Below, one piece after another: positions 10,447-20,680 of a stretch of 64,000 nucleotides of DNA. The DNA lies in NCBI GenBank assembly GCA_018398815.1, contig CM031616.1, positions 68,161,826 through 68,225,825 on the forward strand, given 5' to 3'. Source of the stretch: Conus ventricosus. Taxonomy: Eukaryota; Mollusca; Gastropoda; Neogastropoda; Conidae. Both the position numbers and the translations under genes were made by a program. Positions within the stretch are counted from its first letter, which is position 1, and every line of letters starts with the position of its first letter. The notes under the pieces are model-generated. The model saw only the letters and a program-made list of their open reading frames with translations, had not been told where the DNA came from and did not search any database.

Positions 10447-11381
10447 TGTGGAGAAGTGAAGAAAAGTTATTTACGATGTTTTCAGCCATTATTACAGGAA
10501 AAATCACTCTTAACAAACGAATGACGTCAAACGCTCTTTAATCATAAAGATCAGTAATCCAAAATAGAACATATGTTTCCATGGAAGATAGGTAAATATA
10601 AGTTATATCGAAACAAGCAAACATTTAAGTTGTTTTTTAGTTCAAACATAAATCATACATTAATAACGAAAATATCAACGAAGAAGAGAAATCAATTATT
10701 TGGGAATATAAATTTTGATACAGTTCTAAGGGTTAGTTGCTACGATGATTTGCTTATTTACATTTCGTTTTAGGAACGAAGGCAAGCAAATCATCGGAAA
10801 CTTGATTAAGTTTCATTTAATAGTTGTTGGTTAGAATTAGATTATTATTTGCGTTTATCGATAGTTTGTTATAGTATTATTTTGCTTCGATGTCATGTTG
10901 GTAGGATGATGTCGTAGAGTTGGTCGTTAGATTTGTTTCGATGTTATGTTGTTAGGTGATGTGGTAGTGTTGGTCGTCCGATCAATTGACGACGAGCATG
11001 TATAAAAGGAGAGTGTGGTTGTGTGTTCGGGGTGGTTCTTGGGTTGTTGTTCTTGCGCAGCAGTTCTTGCGTTGTTCTTGCTGACGGGTCTCGCTGACAG
11101 ATGCTTGCTGACCATCCTTGCTGACATAAAAGAGAAGAGAAACATCGATTCTGGTCTGGTCTCAAGATTGTTTGCCTGGCTGATCTGAGCGCTGGTTGCT
11201 TGCTGTCTCTGCTACTTCTATTGATCCACAACACCACCCAGCAGATTTAGTCTGCATGATTAATCTGTGCAAAGTGGCAGGCACGAAGATGAGATTGAGC
11301 ATCCAACATATATAAGATTGAAGTTGAAAATCCTTGGTTTCGATCGAGCTCTTGCCTTTGCCCTAAGTCCACGTTGCCACA
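10447..11381 (+). repeat. 3' LTR
   Basis: 935 bp, TG...CA, collinear with the 5' LTR. I count six indels (1-2 bp each) and a single substitution (A/T near 8368 versus 11368) between the two. It includes the TATA box at 11001-11007. It is followed directly by the GCTCA target duplication. Confidence 0.95.
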
Positions 11382-12318
11382 GCTCATATGTGAGTTCTTT
11401 CAGACAAGGCACATTTTTGGACGCACGTCTTAGCACACTTTCTATCAAGTTTTTTATCGCCCCGCTGTCCGGGCGACCATGCTACGTTGCCAAATTCTAA
11501 GTGTGGACGCACTAGTGCGACAAAAAGCATCTTGAATCTGTCCTTGTCTAAATACGTGTATGATCTACGAATGAGACCTACAAGTCGATTTGCCTTGTTA
11601 ACTTGACCTTGAATGTGACCAGAAAATTGGAGTTTATTGTCTACTAAAACACCCAGATCTTTTTCAACTTCAGAGGCCTCCATCTGAGTCGTGTTTCTTC
11701 ATGCAGTACGTATGGTGGGGGTTATTGTGACCCAAATGGAGTACGTGGCATTTATCCGCATTGAAACGAAGCTGCCATGTGTCAGCCCATGCTACAAGAC
11801 TGTTCAGATCCGATTGGAGCTGGGTTATGAACTCGTCTTTGTCTACACGAGAGAAAACTTTGGTGTCGTCAGCGTACAGCTCACAAAGCGATTGCACAAC
11901 ACTTGGCAAGTCATTGATATAAATGACGAACAAAACGGGCCCGAGACAGCTGCCTTGCGGTACTCCGCTCGCCACTGGTGGCCACTCAGAAAAATTGTCT
12001 TTGACACGTACCCTCTGCCTCCTGCCTATCAGAAAATCCCGAATCCATTTCAACACAAACGAGTTAACACCATATGACTCAAGCTTCTCGAGTAGGCGGA
12101 GATGGGGCACACTGTCGAACGCCTTGGAGAAATCTAAATAAATGGCATCCACTGGGATACCAGTATCTGCATACTCAGTCCACTTGTCCAGTGCTGCAAG
12201 CAGGTTACTAGTACAAGACCGCTTCGATATGAAGCCGTGCTGATGACGAGACAGAAGTTCTTTTTCTTCGAGATATTCCACAAGTCTATTCCTAATGATG
12301 GATTCCATAAGCTTAAAA
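11382..12318 (-). pseudogene. CR1-like LINE, RT part (split by LTR element)
   Basis: The minus-strand frame from about 12310 to 11670 gives a good reverse transcriptase: IRNRLVEYLEEKELLS, HQHGFISKRSCTSNLLAALD, VDAIYLDFSKAFDSVPH (motif A), GVPQGSCLGPVLFVIYINDLP (motif B region) and CELYADDTKVF (catalytic motif C). After a one-base frame change it continues as VEKDLGVLVDNKLQFSGHI and the thumb segment HLEFGNVAWSP, to ELTYE at the LTR insertion. The remainder lies at 6962-7441. The 5' end is truncated near 12318, beside an A/GAA-rich run, so the endonuclease and ORF1 are missing. Confidence 0.92.
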
Positions 12319-12499
12319 AAAAAAGAAGAAGAAGAAGATACATGGACCCTTTGAAGCAAATTTGATGTAACATATCTGTCACACAGACAAAACGAACAAT
12401 AAGATACCAATTATCCAATCACAATATGTATGTCATAAAGATAACACGAACAATGAAATTCCTCTTGTCCAATCACGTCAGATACAGAATGAACAAATA

Positions 12500-12501
<2 letters not shown>

Positions 12502-12540
<39 letters not shown>

Positions 12541-12569
12541 ATATATAGACACACACAGACACAGACACA

Positions 12570-12602
<33 letters not shown>
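12502..12602. repeat. (CT)n - (TA)n - (AC)n compound microsatellite
   Basis: About 35 bp of CT, ten bases of TA, then ACACAG and AC units to 12602. Confidence 0.93.
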
Positions 12603-12604
<2 letters not shown>

Positions 12605-13299
12605 TAACACGCTCATATTGCAAGTGTATGCCTGCGCACGCCTGCAGATTTGTGTATTTGTGTGCGTGTCCCCTTGAATGTGTATTGATATGTGTGCTGT
12701 TTTTGTGTTTGAATGTGTGTTCATGCACTACTCCTGCATGCCCTAGTAGATTCCATCTTCCTGAATGCATCAAAGCGCGAACCTTTACATTGCACTGAGA
12801 GAGAAGATAGGATAGGAGGTGCTAATGCATGATATCAAACATCAGATATAGGCCCACTGCGCATATCGCCAATGATCAAGTCTTCAAATTAGTAGAAAGA
12901 AACTCGTGGAGAGCGTGGCAGCAGAGAGTCCTCAGAAGAGAAGCCCCCTTCAAGCAAGTGTTTCGGCCCTTATCTCCTGACACTCTAGGGGGTTGGGCCA
13001 CACCGGGTTCATGACTCCGGATGTCCCTCTGCTGCCCCCTTTTTTTCCCCATCTTGGGACGAGCCATGGCTGGGATTCAAGCAGTACATTGGACCATGAT
13101 GATGGAGATCTGCTGACATCAGTTGAAAATGGAAAGAAAACGACCTGCGAATAGCCAGGTAATAATATCTGGTATTTTTTTTTTTTACAGGGAACTGTCA
13201 AAGAAGGTCATGGTAACTCCCCATGATGTTAAAGAGTGAAGCTCATACACAGTAAAGCATCATTTCAAACGGATCAGTCATCTCAAACATGATTTGACA
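12603..13299. other. Unassigned stretch
   Basis: No recognisable coding or RNA gene on either strand; short frames only. Confidence 0.5.
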
Positions 13300-13312
13300 A
13301 CACACGTGCATG

Positions 13313-13348
<36 letters not shown>

Positions 13349-13367
13349 TGCATGCATGCATGCACAC

Positions 13368-13400
<33 letters not shown>

Positions 13401-13436
13401 CACACATGCACACACACCTCTCTCTCTCTCTCTGGG
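13300..13436. repeat. Compound AC / GCAC / TGCA / CT microsatellite
   Basis: AC array, ATGC and GCAC repeats, second AC array, then (CT)n to about 13433. Confidence 0.9.
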
Positions 13437-13606
13437 CCACGCAGATCAACAGACTGCTTGTTTGTTCTATGTGGTCTGTGCTGGCATTCTGCTCGGCGAT
13501 TCGGTATCGTAAGCAACATTCTTTTGGCGTTTTGGATATGCGATCAATTTCATCATGGAAGAAAGAGTGATGCTACTTTTTCGTTTACTGTTGACTTTTC
13601 CTTGCC

Positions 13607-13925
13607 TCATGAAAAAAAATCGTCTACACTAATTAAGCCGAGTTTAACTGTGTTTGCTATTGTTGGTTTCTGTGTTTGTTTAACTATGTCCAAGATCGAA
13701 AAGGTTGTGCCATATCTGAATAAATGTTGAAAAGTTTCGTTGTTCCAGATGGTATTGAGTTTTGAAAGTACTGTCAATATTTGGGCCAGCCTGGAGAGGA
13801 CTTCTAGTTTGAACCCTTCATCTCTCACAACTGCTCCCAGTATCTTGAAACTGCTCACTATATCAAGTTTTTGGCCACTTACTCTGGTGTATTTTTTCAT
13901 GCTGCTGGGTGTTGTTTGGCCATCT

Positions 13926-13994
<69 letters not shown>

Positions 13995-14645
13995 GTGAAC
14001 ACTGGTTTCCATGCCATGTATGGTGGGTGTTTTGTCAAAGTATTTTACTAGTCAGCTGGGCAAGTTCTTCCCATCCTGTAAAGCCATCGATGTTGTTGTA
14101 CTGGTTGGTGATATTCCTGCCTCGCGAGCTCACTGTTCCAAGATGGTCTTCTAGTGCCTCTGTCATAAGCATTTTTAGAAAGATGTTGAAGAGGGTGGGG
14201 GTGAGTAGACAACCCTGTCTGATACAAATGTATGTGTAGAATCATTCACCTCATCTGCTATTGCAGAAAACTGCTCTGGCAGCTTTTTGCTCAAGGTTCC
14301 TACCGATATCTTTTAGAGTCTTACGCTGCGCAACCAGTTGTGTAATAGCCATTACTGGCTCCTACAACTAGCCGCCAACCAACAACCACAGGCGGAGATC
14401 CAGATCCAGATCCAGATATTAATCTTCTTCATGAATGCCCATACGCAGGACTGCTTGTCAGACTCAATCAAATGCTTCCCGAAAGTCGATGAAAACATGG
14501 CATTCTATGCGTCTCTCACAAGTGATTCGGGGGTTGAAGATTTCTTCGATTGGGTTTCTTTCAGCTCGGAAATCTACTTGCTCTTCAACAGCTTCTTCCT
14601 ATATTGAAGGAGTTCGTTGAGCTCCCTTCAGAATCCCAGATTCTA
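13607..14645 (-). pseudogene. RTE-like LINE reverse transcriptase fragment
   Basis: Minus-strand pieces in order from 14645: FRAERNPIEEIFNPRI, then CHVFIDFREAFD (motif A), then IRQGCLLTPTLFNIFLKMLM (motif B), then GRNITNQYNNIDGFTG, and SGQKLDIVSSFKILGAVV with LEVLSRLAQILTVLSKL. This succession is that of RTE-type elements. The region that should hold the catalytic FADD is altered (ITNQYNNIDG), so the active-site aspartates are lost. Stops and frameshifts occur throughout. A (TG)n array of about 65 bp has grown within the coding sequence (13926-13993). Confidence 0.8.
13926..13993. repeat. (TG)n microsatellite inside dead LINE
   Basis: A pure TG array lying between two segments of the RTE-like reverse transcriptase. 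Confidence 0.93.
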
Positions 14646-15828
14646 CAGTGAAACTAATAAACGGGATTCGCGCTTTGATCTATGACCTGCCTGCCGTTTT
14701 ATAGAATGTGTCATGAAAGCAACCTAATACAGCAAGTAACATTGGCGCTTTTTTAGTACTTGAATGTCTGGTACAAGGCGCCTTTTGCCACGTTGTCACT
14801 TGGGGGCGCTACTGTCGTAATGTCACGGGCTGGGTAATCAAACAACAAACTGCGAAAACCGAATTAAAGAAAAAAGAATTCTTTAAAAAATTAAAATACA
14901 TCAACTTTCTGCTTAAAAAGAAAACAAAAATTTTATTGTTATAATATATTTTTTAGGGACATTTATTTGCCGAAAAAATGAATATTTTTTAGAAATACTA
15001 ATAATTAAGACGTAACAAAAGGCAGTCTTCTTTTTAGATCATGAAACGTTCACAGTTTTCATCGCTTGTGGTGTGAACTCGGCTGGACGGTTCTTATTTC
15101 TTACTGTTTTATCTTCCGGGTTGGTTTACGTTTGTTTTTAGATGCATGTTGGATTTTCACAGTCTAATATATTTGTGCTACAGTTATGTTGCCGTCTTGA
15201 GCAAATGCTGAGCTGAACAATATCATATGTGACATGTCATTTTTCAATGAAGTCTTCGTTCGCCATTTGAGCCCCATCAAACACAGGGAGGCGACTGGAG
15301 CCGTAGCGTTGTGTTATTTCATGGGGCAATCTGAAAACCTGTTTTAGCGCCACGCACTTTTAACCACCCCTGTCCCGTCATGTCAAGAAGCCATTGCGGC
15401 ACCTTGCAGCTTTATCATTTTATTTAAATTTTAGAAATGGTTTCCTTTCCGTTATTTTGTGATTGTTTTTGCTTGTAAATTATGTGATCTTCTTCCGTAG
15501 AGCGACCACAATCAACATTCTGATTCTTTTGTCGCTATATTAAGAAGGGGGCCCAAGGGTCAGCGTTCAGTGTTTAAAAAAAAAATCATTAGCATTGCCA
15601 GTCTTGCTGCCACCAAGACACATCATCTTGTCCTCAGTGGGGTCTCCTCTCACAAGATCCCTCCACACACAGCCAGTCTTGCTGCCACCAAGACACCCAT
15701 TCAGTCTTTTGCTTTTGGGAATCCCCTCTCACAGGATCCACTCCAGATTTTTGCCTTGTGAAACTTTACCTTTTTCTTTCCTTCTCTTCCTTCCTCCCCC
15801 CTCCCTTCTCTTCCTTCCTTCCTTTCTA
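14646..15828. other. Unassigned stretch with small direct repeat and pyrimidine tract
   Basis: No gene recognised. GCCAGTCTTGCTGCCACCAA begins near 15597 and again near 15672. A C/T-rich tract runs from about 15766 to 15830, at the edge of LINE A. Confidence 0.5.
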
Positions 15829-16585
15829 CTAGAGATTTGCTCCGCCTGGTGCACGTTCAAAATAGCAGTTGCAGGCATAGCGAGCTGCTCTTCTCTGGAC
15901 CTTTTCCAGGAGGTCAGTGTCTTGTCTCTTGTGAGGGTCCCAGACAGTGAAAGCATATTCCAGTGTAGGACGAACCATGGTCATACTCATATAGGTGGCT
16001 TTGCGGACCTCAGCGGTGCAGTCTTTTAAGTTTCTGCGGAGAAAACCCACTGTCTTGTTCCCTTTGGCTGCCACCGTTTCAACATGCTCGTACTTGGCTG
16101 AGAATACTGCTTCCAGGGTTTGTTCATGAAGAGTATATATGCAGAGTGGAAGGAAAGGTGTCTACCTGGTGAGATGCAGTGTGTTACACTTTCCTGCATT
16201 GAATCTCATCTGCCAAGTGTCTTCCCTATCTGCCAGGCGGTCAAGATCAGCTTGCAGCAAGGACTGATCCTTGGCACTGCAGACATTCCTATAGAGGAGA
16301 GCATCATCTGCGAACAGCCGGGTGTTGGAGTCCTTGGCCACATCAGGAAGGTCATTTATGTAAGTAAAGAAAAGAAGTGGACCCAAGACAGTGCCTTGGG
16401 GGACACTGGAGAGAACAGGGGCAGGAGATGAGTGTACGCCTTCGAGTACCACTTGCTGCGTTCTGCCGAAGAGGAACGACTAGATCCAGCCAAGGGTGGT
16501 GTTCCGTACTCCATAGTAGTGCAGTTTCCGCAGCAAGCGTTGGTGAGGGACCTTGTCAAAGGCCTTGGAGAAGTCTAGGAGCACT
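15829..16585 (-). pseudogene. LINE A segment 1: RT palm, thumb and C-terminal part
   Basis: On the minus strand: KAFDKVPHQRLLRKLHYYGV just left of the hAT-like insertion at 16586, then SSVPQGTVLGPLLFFTYIND, NTRLFADDALLY (motif C), WQMRFNAGKCNTLHL, and after a frame change NKTVGFLRRNLKDCTAEV and RPTLEYAFTVWDPHK with KVQRRAARYACNCYFERA. CR1/L2 group by motif order. It ends at 15829-15840 inside the thumb/C-terminal region, without a recognised 3' UTR. Confidence 0.88.
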
Positions 16586-16780
16586 CAGGGCTTAAAACGT
16601 TCCGCGTCTGGGCGGAATTCCGCGATTTCGGTTTGTCCCCCCAAAAAAAAAAAAAAAAAAACCCGACAGGAGCAAGGTATCCGTGATCGGCTTGCAAGCG
16701 TTCATAGCAACTGCGCGCAAGTTATGGCCCCTGATTATTCTTGGAAGAAGTTTCCGGTCGGATTTCCGGAAAAAAACAAA

Positions 16781-17404
16781 ATGGCGGAGCGCGCAGTCAT
16801 TGTTCATGCGGGTCGATCTTTTGACGAATCTGCAATTAAAAACAAGTGGAAATGGGAGTGGACGCTTCAGAAAGTTGACGAAGAAGTCATTGGAGACTTT
16901 CTTCGCAAAGTTATTGCACCAGGTTTAGCTTGGTGCAAACTGTGTTACGGTGGTCGCGGGAAGAAAGCTCTTGATCACATTCGTTCAGCGAAGCACGTGT
17001 CAAACGTCAAGGCGCTGAGTGGAACTACAAGAAAGGTCACTGAAGACACTTTAGCAGCAGTAAAACGTGCCAGGATAGAACATTGCAATCCTGTGGGGAA
17101 AAAAGAGGGTGATATAGAAAATGTGGAGAGTGCAAGCCAGGCGGGAGGCAGCAAGGAGAAAGATAGGGTTCAAACTAATCAAAGTCAAGTTGTCAGCAAG
17201 AAGGTGGATGAGAATGAAATAAAAATTGTAGAGTGTGAAAGCCAGACAGGAGAAAGCAAGGAAACAGCAGACAAAGATAGGGTTGAAATTCAAGTAAGCA
17301 AGAAGGTGGATGGCAAAGACAGTGCAGACAATGCAAGCAGCAAGAAGAAACAGAGTTCCTTGCTATGTTTCTTTAATGCCTCCACCACCCAAACACCCAA
17401 ATGA
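16781..17404 (+). CDS. BED/hAT-type zinc-finger protein without transposase core
   Basis: The start chosen is ATG at 16781 (AAAATGGCGG), giving 207 residues. Residues about 47-68 hold WCKLCYGGRGKKALDHIRSA then KHVSN, a C-x2-C-x10-H-x5-H finger of the sort found at the N-terminus of hAT transposases, where it binds transposon ends. Residues 90-207 are a low-complexity Lys/Glu/Ser-rich tail with two imperfect repeats (ENVESASQAGGSKEKDRVQ and KIVECESQTGESKETADKDR), ending KKKQSSLLCFFNAST. The LCFF-type ending resembles the short linker (SxxxFF) that follows the finger in full transposases. The frame is intact. It could act as a DNA-end-binding competitor or as a trans-mobilised passenger; both are speculative. 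Confidence 0.65.
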   Translation: MAERAVIVHAGRSFDESAIKNKWKWEWTLQKVDEEVIGDFLRKVIAPGLAWCKLCYGGRGKKALDHIRSAKHVSNVKALSGTTRKVTEDTLAAVKRARIEHCNPVGKKEGDIENVESASQAGGSKEKDRVQTNQSQVVSKKVDENEIKIVECESQTGESKETADKDRVEIQVSKKVDGKDSADNASSKKKQSSLLCFFNASTTQTPK

Positions 17405-17410
17405 CAAAGC

Positions 17411-17438
17411 TGTGTGTGTGTGTGTGTGTGTGTGTGTC
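17411..17438. repeat. (TG)n microsatellite
   Basis: Short TG array just after the stop codon of the hAT-1 finger ORF. Confidence 0.85.
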
Positions 17439-18012
17439 TCCTTGTGAAATCCTGTATTTCAGTGTTTATTATAATTTAGGAACTTCAAAATTTGACTTTC
17501 AGTATGTGCTGATTCCACAAGTTTCTCATTTATCAAAATTTGGATATTGTGACTTTCAAAATGTGCTGATTCCGCAAGTTGATCTCTGTTATATGAGACT
17601 GAACTTTAAAGTGTTTGATGCAATTACTGACTTTGTGTGCACCAACTTCAAACTTGATATTGTGTGATCATTTAAACCTGAAAAGTGAAACTTATTGAGC
17701 AACCCCAGAAGTGAGATTTCATCATCCAAAGACTATAGTTGGTGAACACCTGTAAAACACTCAAGTTAAAGGGGAGTGTTCATTTTATTATGTGTTTAAC
17801 CCCTTCTCCCCTTGTCCCAAATATGTCTTCCTGTAATAATTATGTGTTTACAGCAATTTTTATGCACTAAATAACTCTTGAAATTATGTCCAGAAAGCGC
17901 GAAATGGCATAGATTTACACTCGGTTTTTAAAAAAATGTTCCTGGGGGAGCATGCCCCCCCCCCGGACCCCCCTAGTTTCAGTGGTTTTTTCCTCCTCCT
18001 GTTTTAAGCCCT

Positions 18013-18182
18013 GAGCACTACATCTACTTGTGCACCCTGGGAGAATCTCTTAGCAATGTCATGATTAGTTACAATCAACTGTGTCTCGCAGGAGCGTCGT
18101 TGGCAGTCGGTGAGAACTTGGTGGAGGTCGAAAAAAACCATTATGTTGCTGTAAAAAAACCATTATGTTGCTGTGTACAGTG
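18013..18182 (-). pseudogene. LINE A segment 2
   Basis: Between two hAT-like insertions. The minus strand reads VHSNIMVFFDLHQVLTDCQ, then SCETQLIVTNHDIAKRFSQG, then AQVDVVL to the hAT-1 junction: the finger region preceding RT motif A. Confidence 0.85.
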
Positions 18183-19084
18183 CATGGTTGCACATCCACA
18201 TCGGACATAGACCGATTGCACATGCAAAATGTCCGATATAACTGGCAGTGAAGAGGACAAATGTCCCATTACTTTGCCGAAAACGCGGTCACTGTCCGAT
18301 AGCTTTCCGATGCTCACGGACATGGCACCGGCCGTTTATATCAAGCCCGCATAATTATTTGAGTCCGACCGTCGTACAGAACTCCAGTCTGTAACTTTAG
18401 TGTAAGCCCACTGCCCAGTGAATACTAGGCCTATTAGGCCTACTAGTCCCGTGTGCCACTGGCACTAAGCTTAGTGGCGAGCCGTGGCTGTCTATTTTTA
18501 GCTTGTTGGCTTGCAACTCTGCCTCCCTGACTCGCAGAGGCTGAGCCAGCGAAGTACACGGCTCGCAGCTGAGAAAGAGGGTTCAGCACTCAGAATTTGA
18601 TTTTGACAAGTCAAAGGAACAGACTGACAGCAGAAAACCAGGCCATGCTGATGAGGGTGCAAATGGAAGGACCAAGTGATGTCAAGGGGGAATCAGAATG
18701 GGTGTTCAGGGTGACAGAAAAGTGGGGAGAGAAAAGGAAAAGAATGCTCTTCAACCAAAAAGACGACTCCAAATGAATCAATATTGTACTTGAATACTAG
18801 CATTAGCAATGAATAGTGATTTAGGAAAGACACTGCCTCTGTGTGTGTGACTGTGTGTGTGTGTGGACTAGTAACAGTATGTTTACCAAACATGGCTTCC
18901 CACTCTAGGAATATAGTCAGCTTTTGTAATACCATTTTTGTGTGCATAAAACTTAATATACATTCAATCTGGCTTGCGTTCAAAATGTCCGATTGATTTT
19001 GTTATGAAGAGGACAAATGTCCTATTACTTCAGGGTGGTCCAGGACGTTTGTCCTATAGATACTGCTAAGGATGTACAACCCTG
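18183..19084. mobile_element. hAT-like MITE (hAT-2)
   Basis: Ends CATGGTTGCACATCC (left) and reverse complement CAGGGTTGTACATCC (right) match at 13 of 15 bases. The element interrupts LINE A between VLEHI (right flank) and VHSNIM (left flank), a motif that is contiguous in related LINEs. Target duplication is blurred. Subterminal DNA is rich in GGACA/TGTCC words, several arranged as palindromes. A short (TG)n lies at 18839-18864. No ORF of note. Confidence 0.65.
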
Positions 19085-19330
19085 CAATGTGTTCTAGCAC
19101 TTTACACATGATAGAAGTCAGAGACACTGGTCTGTAGTTTGCTGGCAGGCTTCGATCACCCTTTATTTGAACATCGGGACAATGTTGGCCTGTTTCCAAT
19201 CGGACGGAACTTGTTCAGTGTCGAGAGAGAGTTGGAAGAGTTTAGTCAGGAGAGGAGACAGTTCTGAAGCTGTGGTTTTTAGAACGAAAGCTGGAATGTT
19301 GTCTTGTCCTGTGGCTTTGCAAGGCTGTGG
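19085..19330 (-). pseudogene. LINE A segment 3 (5' end, truncated)
   Basis: The minus strand gives PCKATGQDNIPAFVLKTTAS, LFQLSLDTEQVPSDWKQANI, then SLPANYRPVSLTSIMCKVLE with HIA at the hAT-2 junction. This is the start of the RT domain. The copy stops about 19325-19330, directly against LINE B, so it is 5'-truncated. Confidence 0.87.
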
Positions 19331-20680
19331 TAGCGGTTGGTGACAAATCTGGCTGCTCTCCTTTGTATGGCTTCTATCTTATGTCACCCTCAGGGTAGGG
19401 GTCCCAGACTGAGCAAGCATATTGGGAGCGGTCGCACAAAAACAAGATATGCTTTCTCTTTGAGCCTAATAGAGGCTATCTTAAGGTTTCGATGAAGGAA
19501 TCCTAGGGTGCGTCCTGCCTTTGCCACTATGTTGTCTACGTGTTTGTCCCATTCCATGTTTGCTTGGAGGGTGGCTCCTAGGTATTTTGCTGACTGCACA
19601 GTCGCTAGGGTGCGGCCATGGACTCATGGAGTGTATATAATTCGCTAAGAACAGGGTGTTTGTTTCTTGTGACTGGAAGAGTGGAGCATTTGTCATGGTG
19701 AAAAACCATGTCCCATTTTTTCTCCCATACTTCCAGGTTTTGCAGGTCTTCTGAAGCTGGTGTATATCGTCTGTTCCTGTTACGATGGAGTAGATCACTG
19801 TGTCGTCAGCAAAGATTCTTACTTTTGAGTTTAGCTTCTTGGGGAGGTCATTTATATAGACCAAGAATAGGCATGGTCCTAAAACTGAGCCCTGTGGTAC
19901 TCCAGACTTGACACTGGAAAAGTCTGCTTTCTCTCCGTCAACAACAACAGCGCCAGTTCGATAAAAAGCTCTGGATCCATCTGTGGATATTGCCCTTGAT
20001 GCCGTAGTCATTAAGTTTATGGAGTAAGAGGCTGTGGTTTACTTTATCAAATGCTTTCGCAAAATCAAGGATTTATAAGCATGTCTGTCTGAAGCCCATC
20101 TGTCAAGTTTGTGGTTAACTCCTCGACTAGTTCTAGCAGCTGTGTTTCACAGGATCTGTTTTTCCTAAAGCCATGTTGCTGATGACAGAGTATCTCATTG
20201 TTCTCCAGGAGTGAGTGATAATGTGTTCCAGGAGTTTGCATACAATGCAGGTTAGAGACGCTGTAATTTGCTGGGTTGTAATGCTCTCCCTTTTTAAAAA
20301 TTGGTGAGACTAGGGCATCTCTCCAGTCCGAAAGTACCTGACCGGTGCAAAGGGAGGCCCTGAAGATGATGGTGAGGGCGGGCGCTAGTTCTGTGGAGAG
20401 TTCCTTGAGGATTCTCGAACTTATGGCGTCTGGACCGCTAGCTTTGTCCGATTTGTGGTTTTTCAGCAGTCTACGCTCTCCTTCGTCTGTGAATATGATG
20501 TCGTCTAGCTCAAGAAAGTTTCCCTCTTGGGTGCCGCATTTTTCTTCGTATTCTTCTCGGGAGTACTGCTTACCATCACTGTAAGCTGACTGGAACTGAT
20601 GGTTTAGCAATTCTGCTTTTTGTTTGGCATCTGTAACTAGGCCTCCGTTGGACCTGAGTGGTGCTACACCAGTGTTTGTC
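19331..20680 (-). pseudogene. LINE B segment 1: reverse transcriptase
   Basis: The minus strand from 20680: TGVAPLRSNGGLVTDAKQKA, SDKASGPDAISSRILKELST, LSDWRDALVSPIFKKG, HQQHGFRKNRSCETQLLELV, AKAFDKVNHSLLLHKL (motif A, after a frame change near 20075), KSGVPQGSVLGPCLFLVYIN (motif B), VRIFADDTVIY (motif C), then SAKYLGATLQANMEWDKHV and the thumb to about 19331. CR1-group element. The remainder of the same copy lies at 29018-32545. Its 3' UTR is not seen; LINE A adjoins it. Confidence 0.9.
20668..20680. repeat. Target-site duplication of LINE C (left copy)
   Basis: ACCAGTGTTTGTC here and at 29018-29030. The copies flank the whole LINE C pair and belong to the LINE B coding sequence. One more shared C on the left would extend it to 14 bp. 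Confidence 0.88.

Larger units (their letters stand above)
7442..11381 (+). mobile_element. Complete non-autonomous Gypsy-type LTR retrotransposon
   Basis: Two near-identical LTRs (7442-8381, 940 bp; 10447-11381, 935 bp) begin TG and end CA. They enclose a 2065-bp interior and are flanked by a perfect 5-bp target duplication GCTCA (7437-7441 and 11382-11386). A primer-binding site for tRNA-Leu starts six bases after the left LTR, and a purine-rich tract (about 10431-10446) precedes the right LTR. The single ORF codes for a gag-like part and a retropepsin-like protease. Reverse transcriptase, RNase H and integrase are absent, so the element must depend on a relative for mobility. The 900-bp 3' interior is non-coding and contains a hairpin series. 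It interrupts a CR1-like LINE. Leu priming occurs in Mag/SURL-type Gypsy elements, but the lineage is not fixed by the sequence. Confidence 0.93.
16586..18012 (+). mobile_element. hAT-like non-autonomous transposon (hAT-1)
   Basis: Terminal inverted repeats AGGGCTTAAAAC / GTTTTAAGCCCT bound 1.43 kb. The interrupted LINE sequence is repeated on both sides as GAGCACT (16579-16585 and 18013-18019). Removing the element rejoins LINE A motif A exactly (VDVVLLDFSKAFDKVPH on the minus strand). The right end has C/G-rich subterminal sequence (about 17946-17971) seen in some hAT elements. It encodes one zinc-finger protein (16781-17404) but no transposase catalytic or dimerisation part. Superfamily assigned from TIR form and the finger type. 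Confidence 0.8.
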
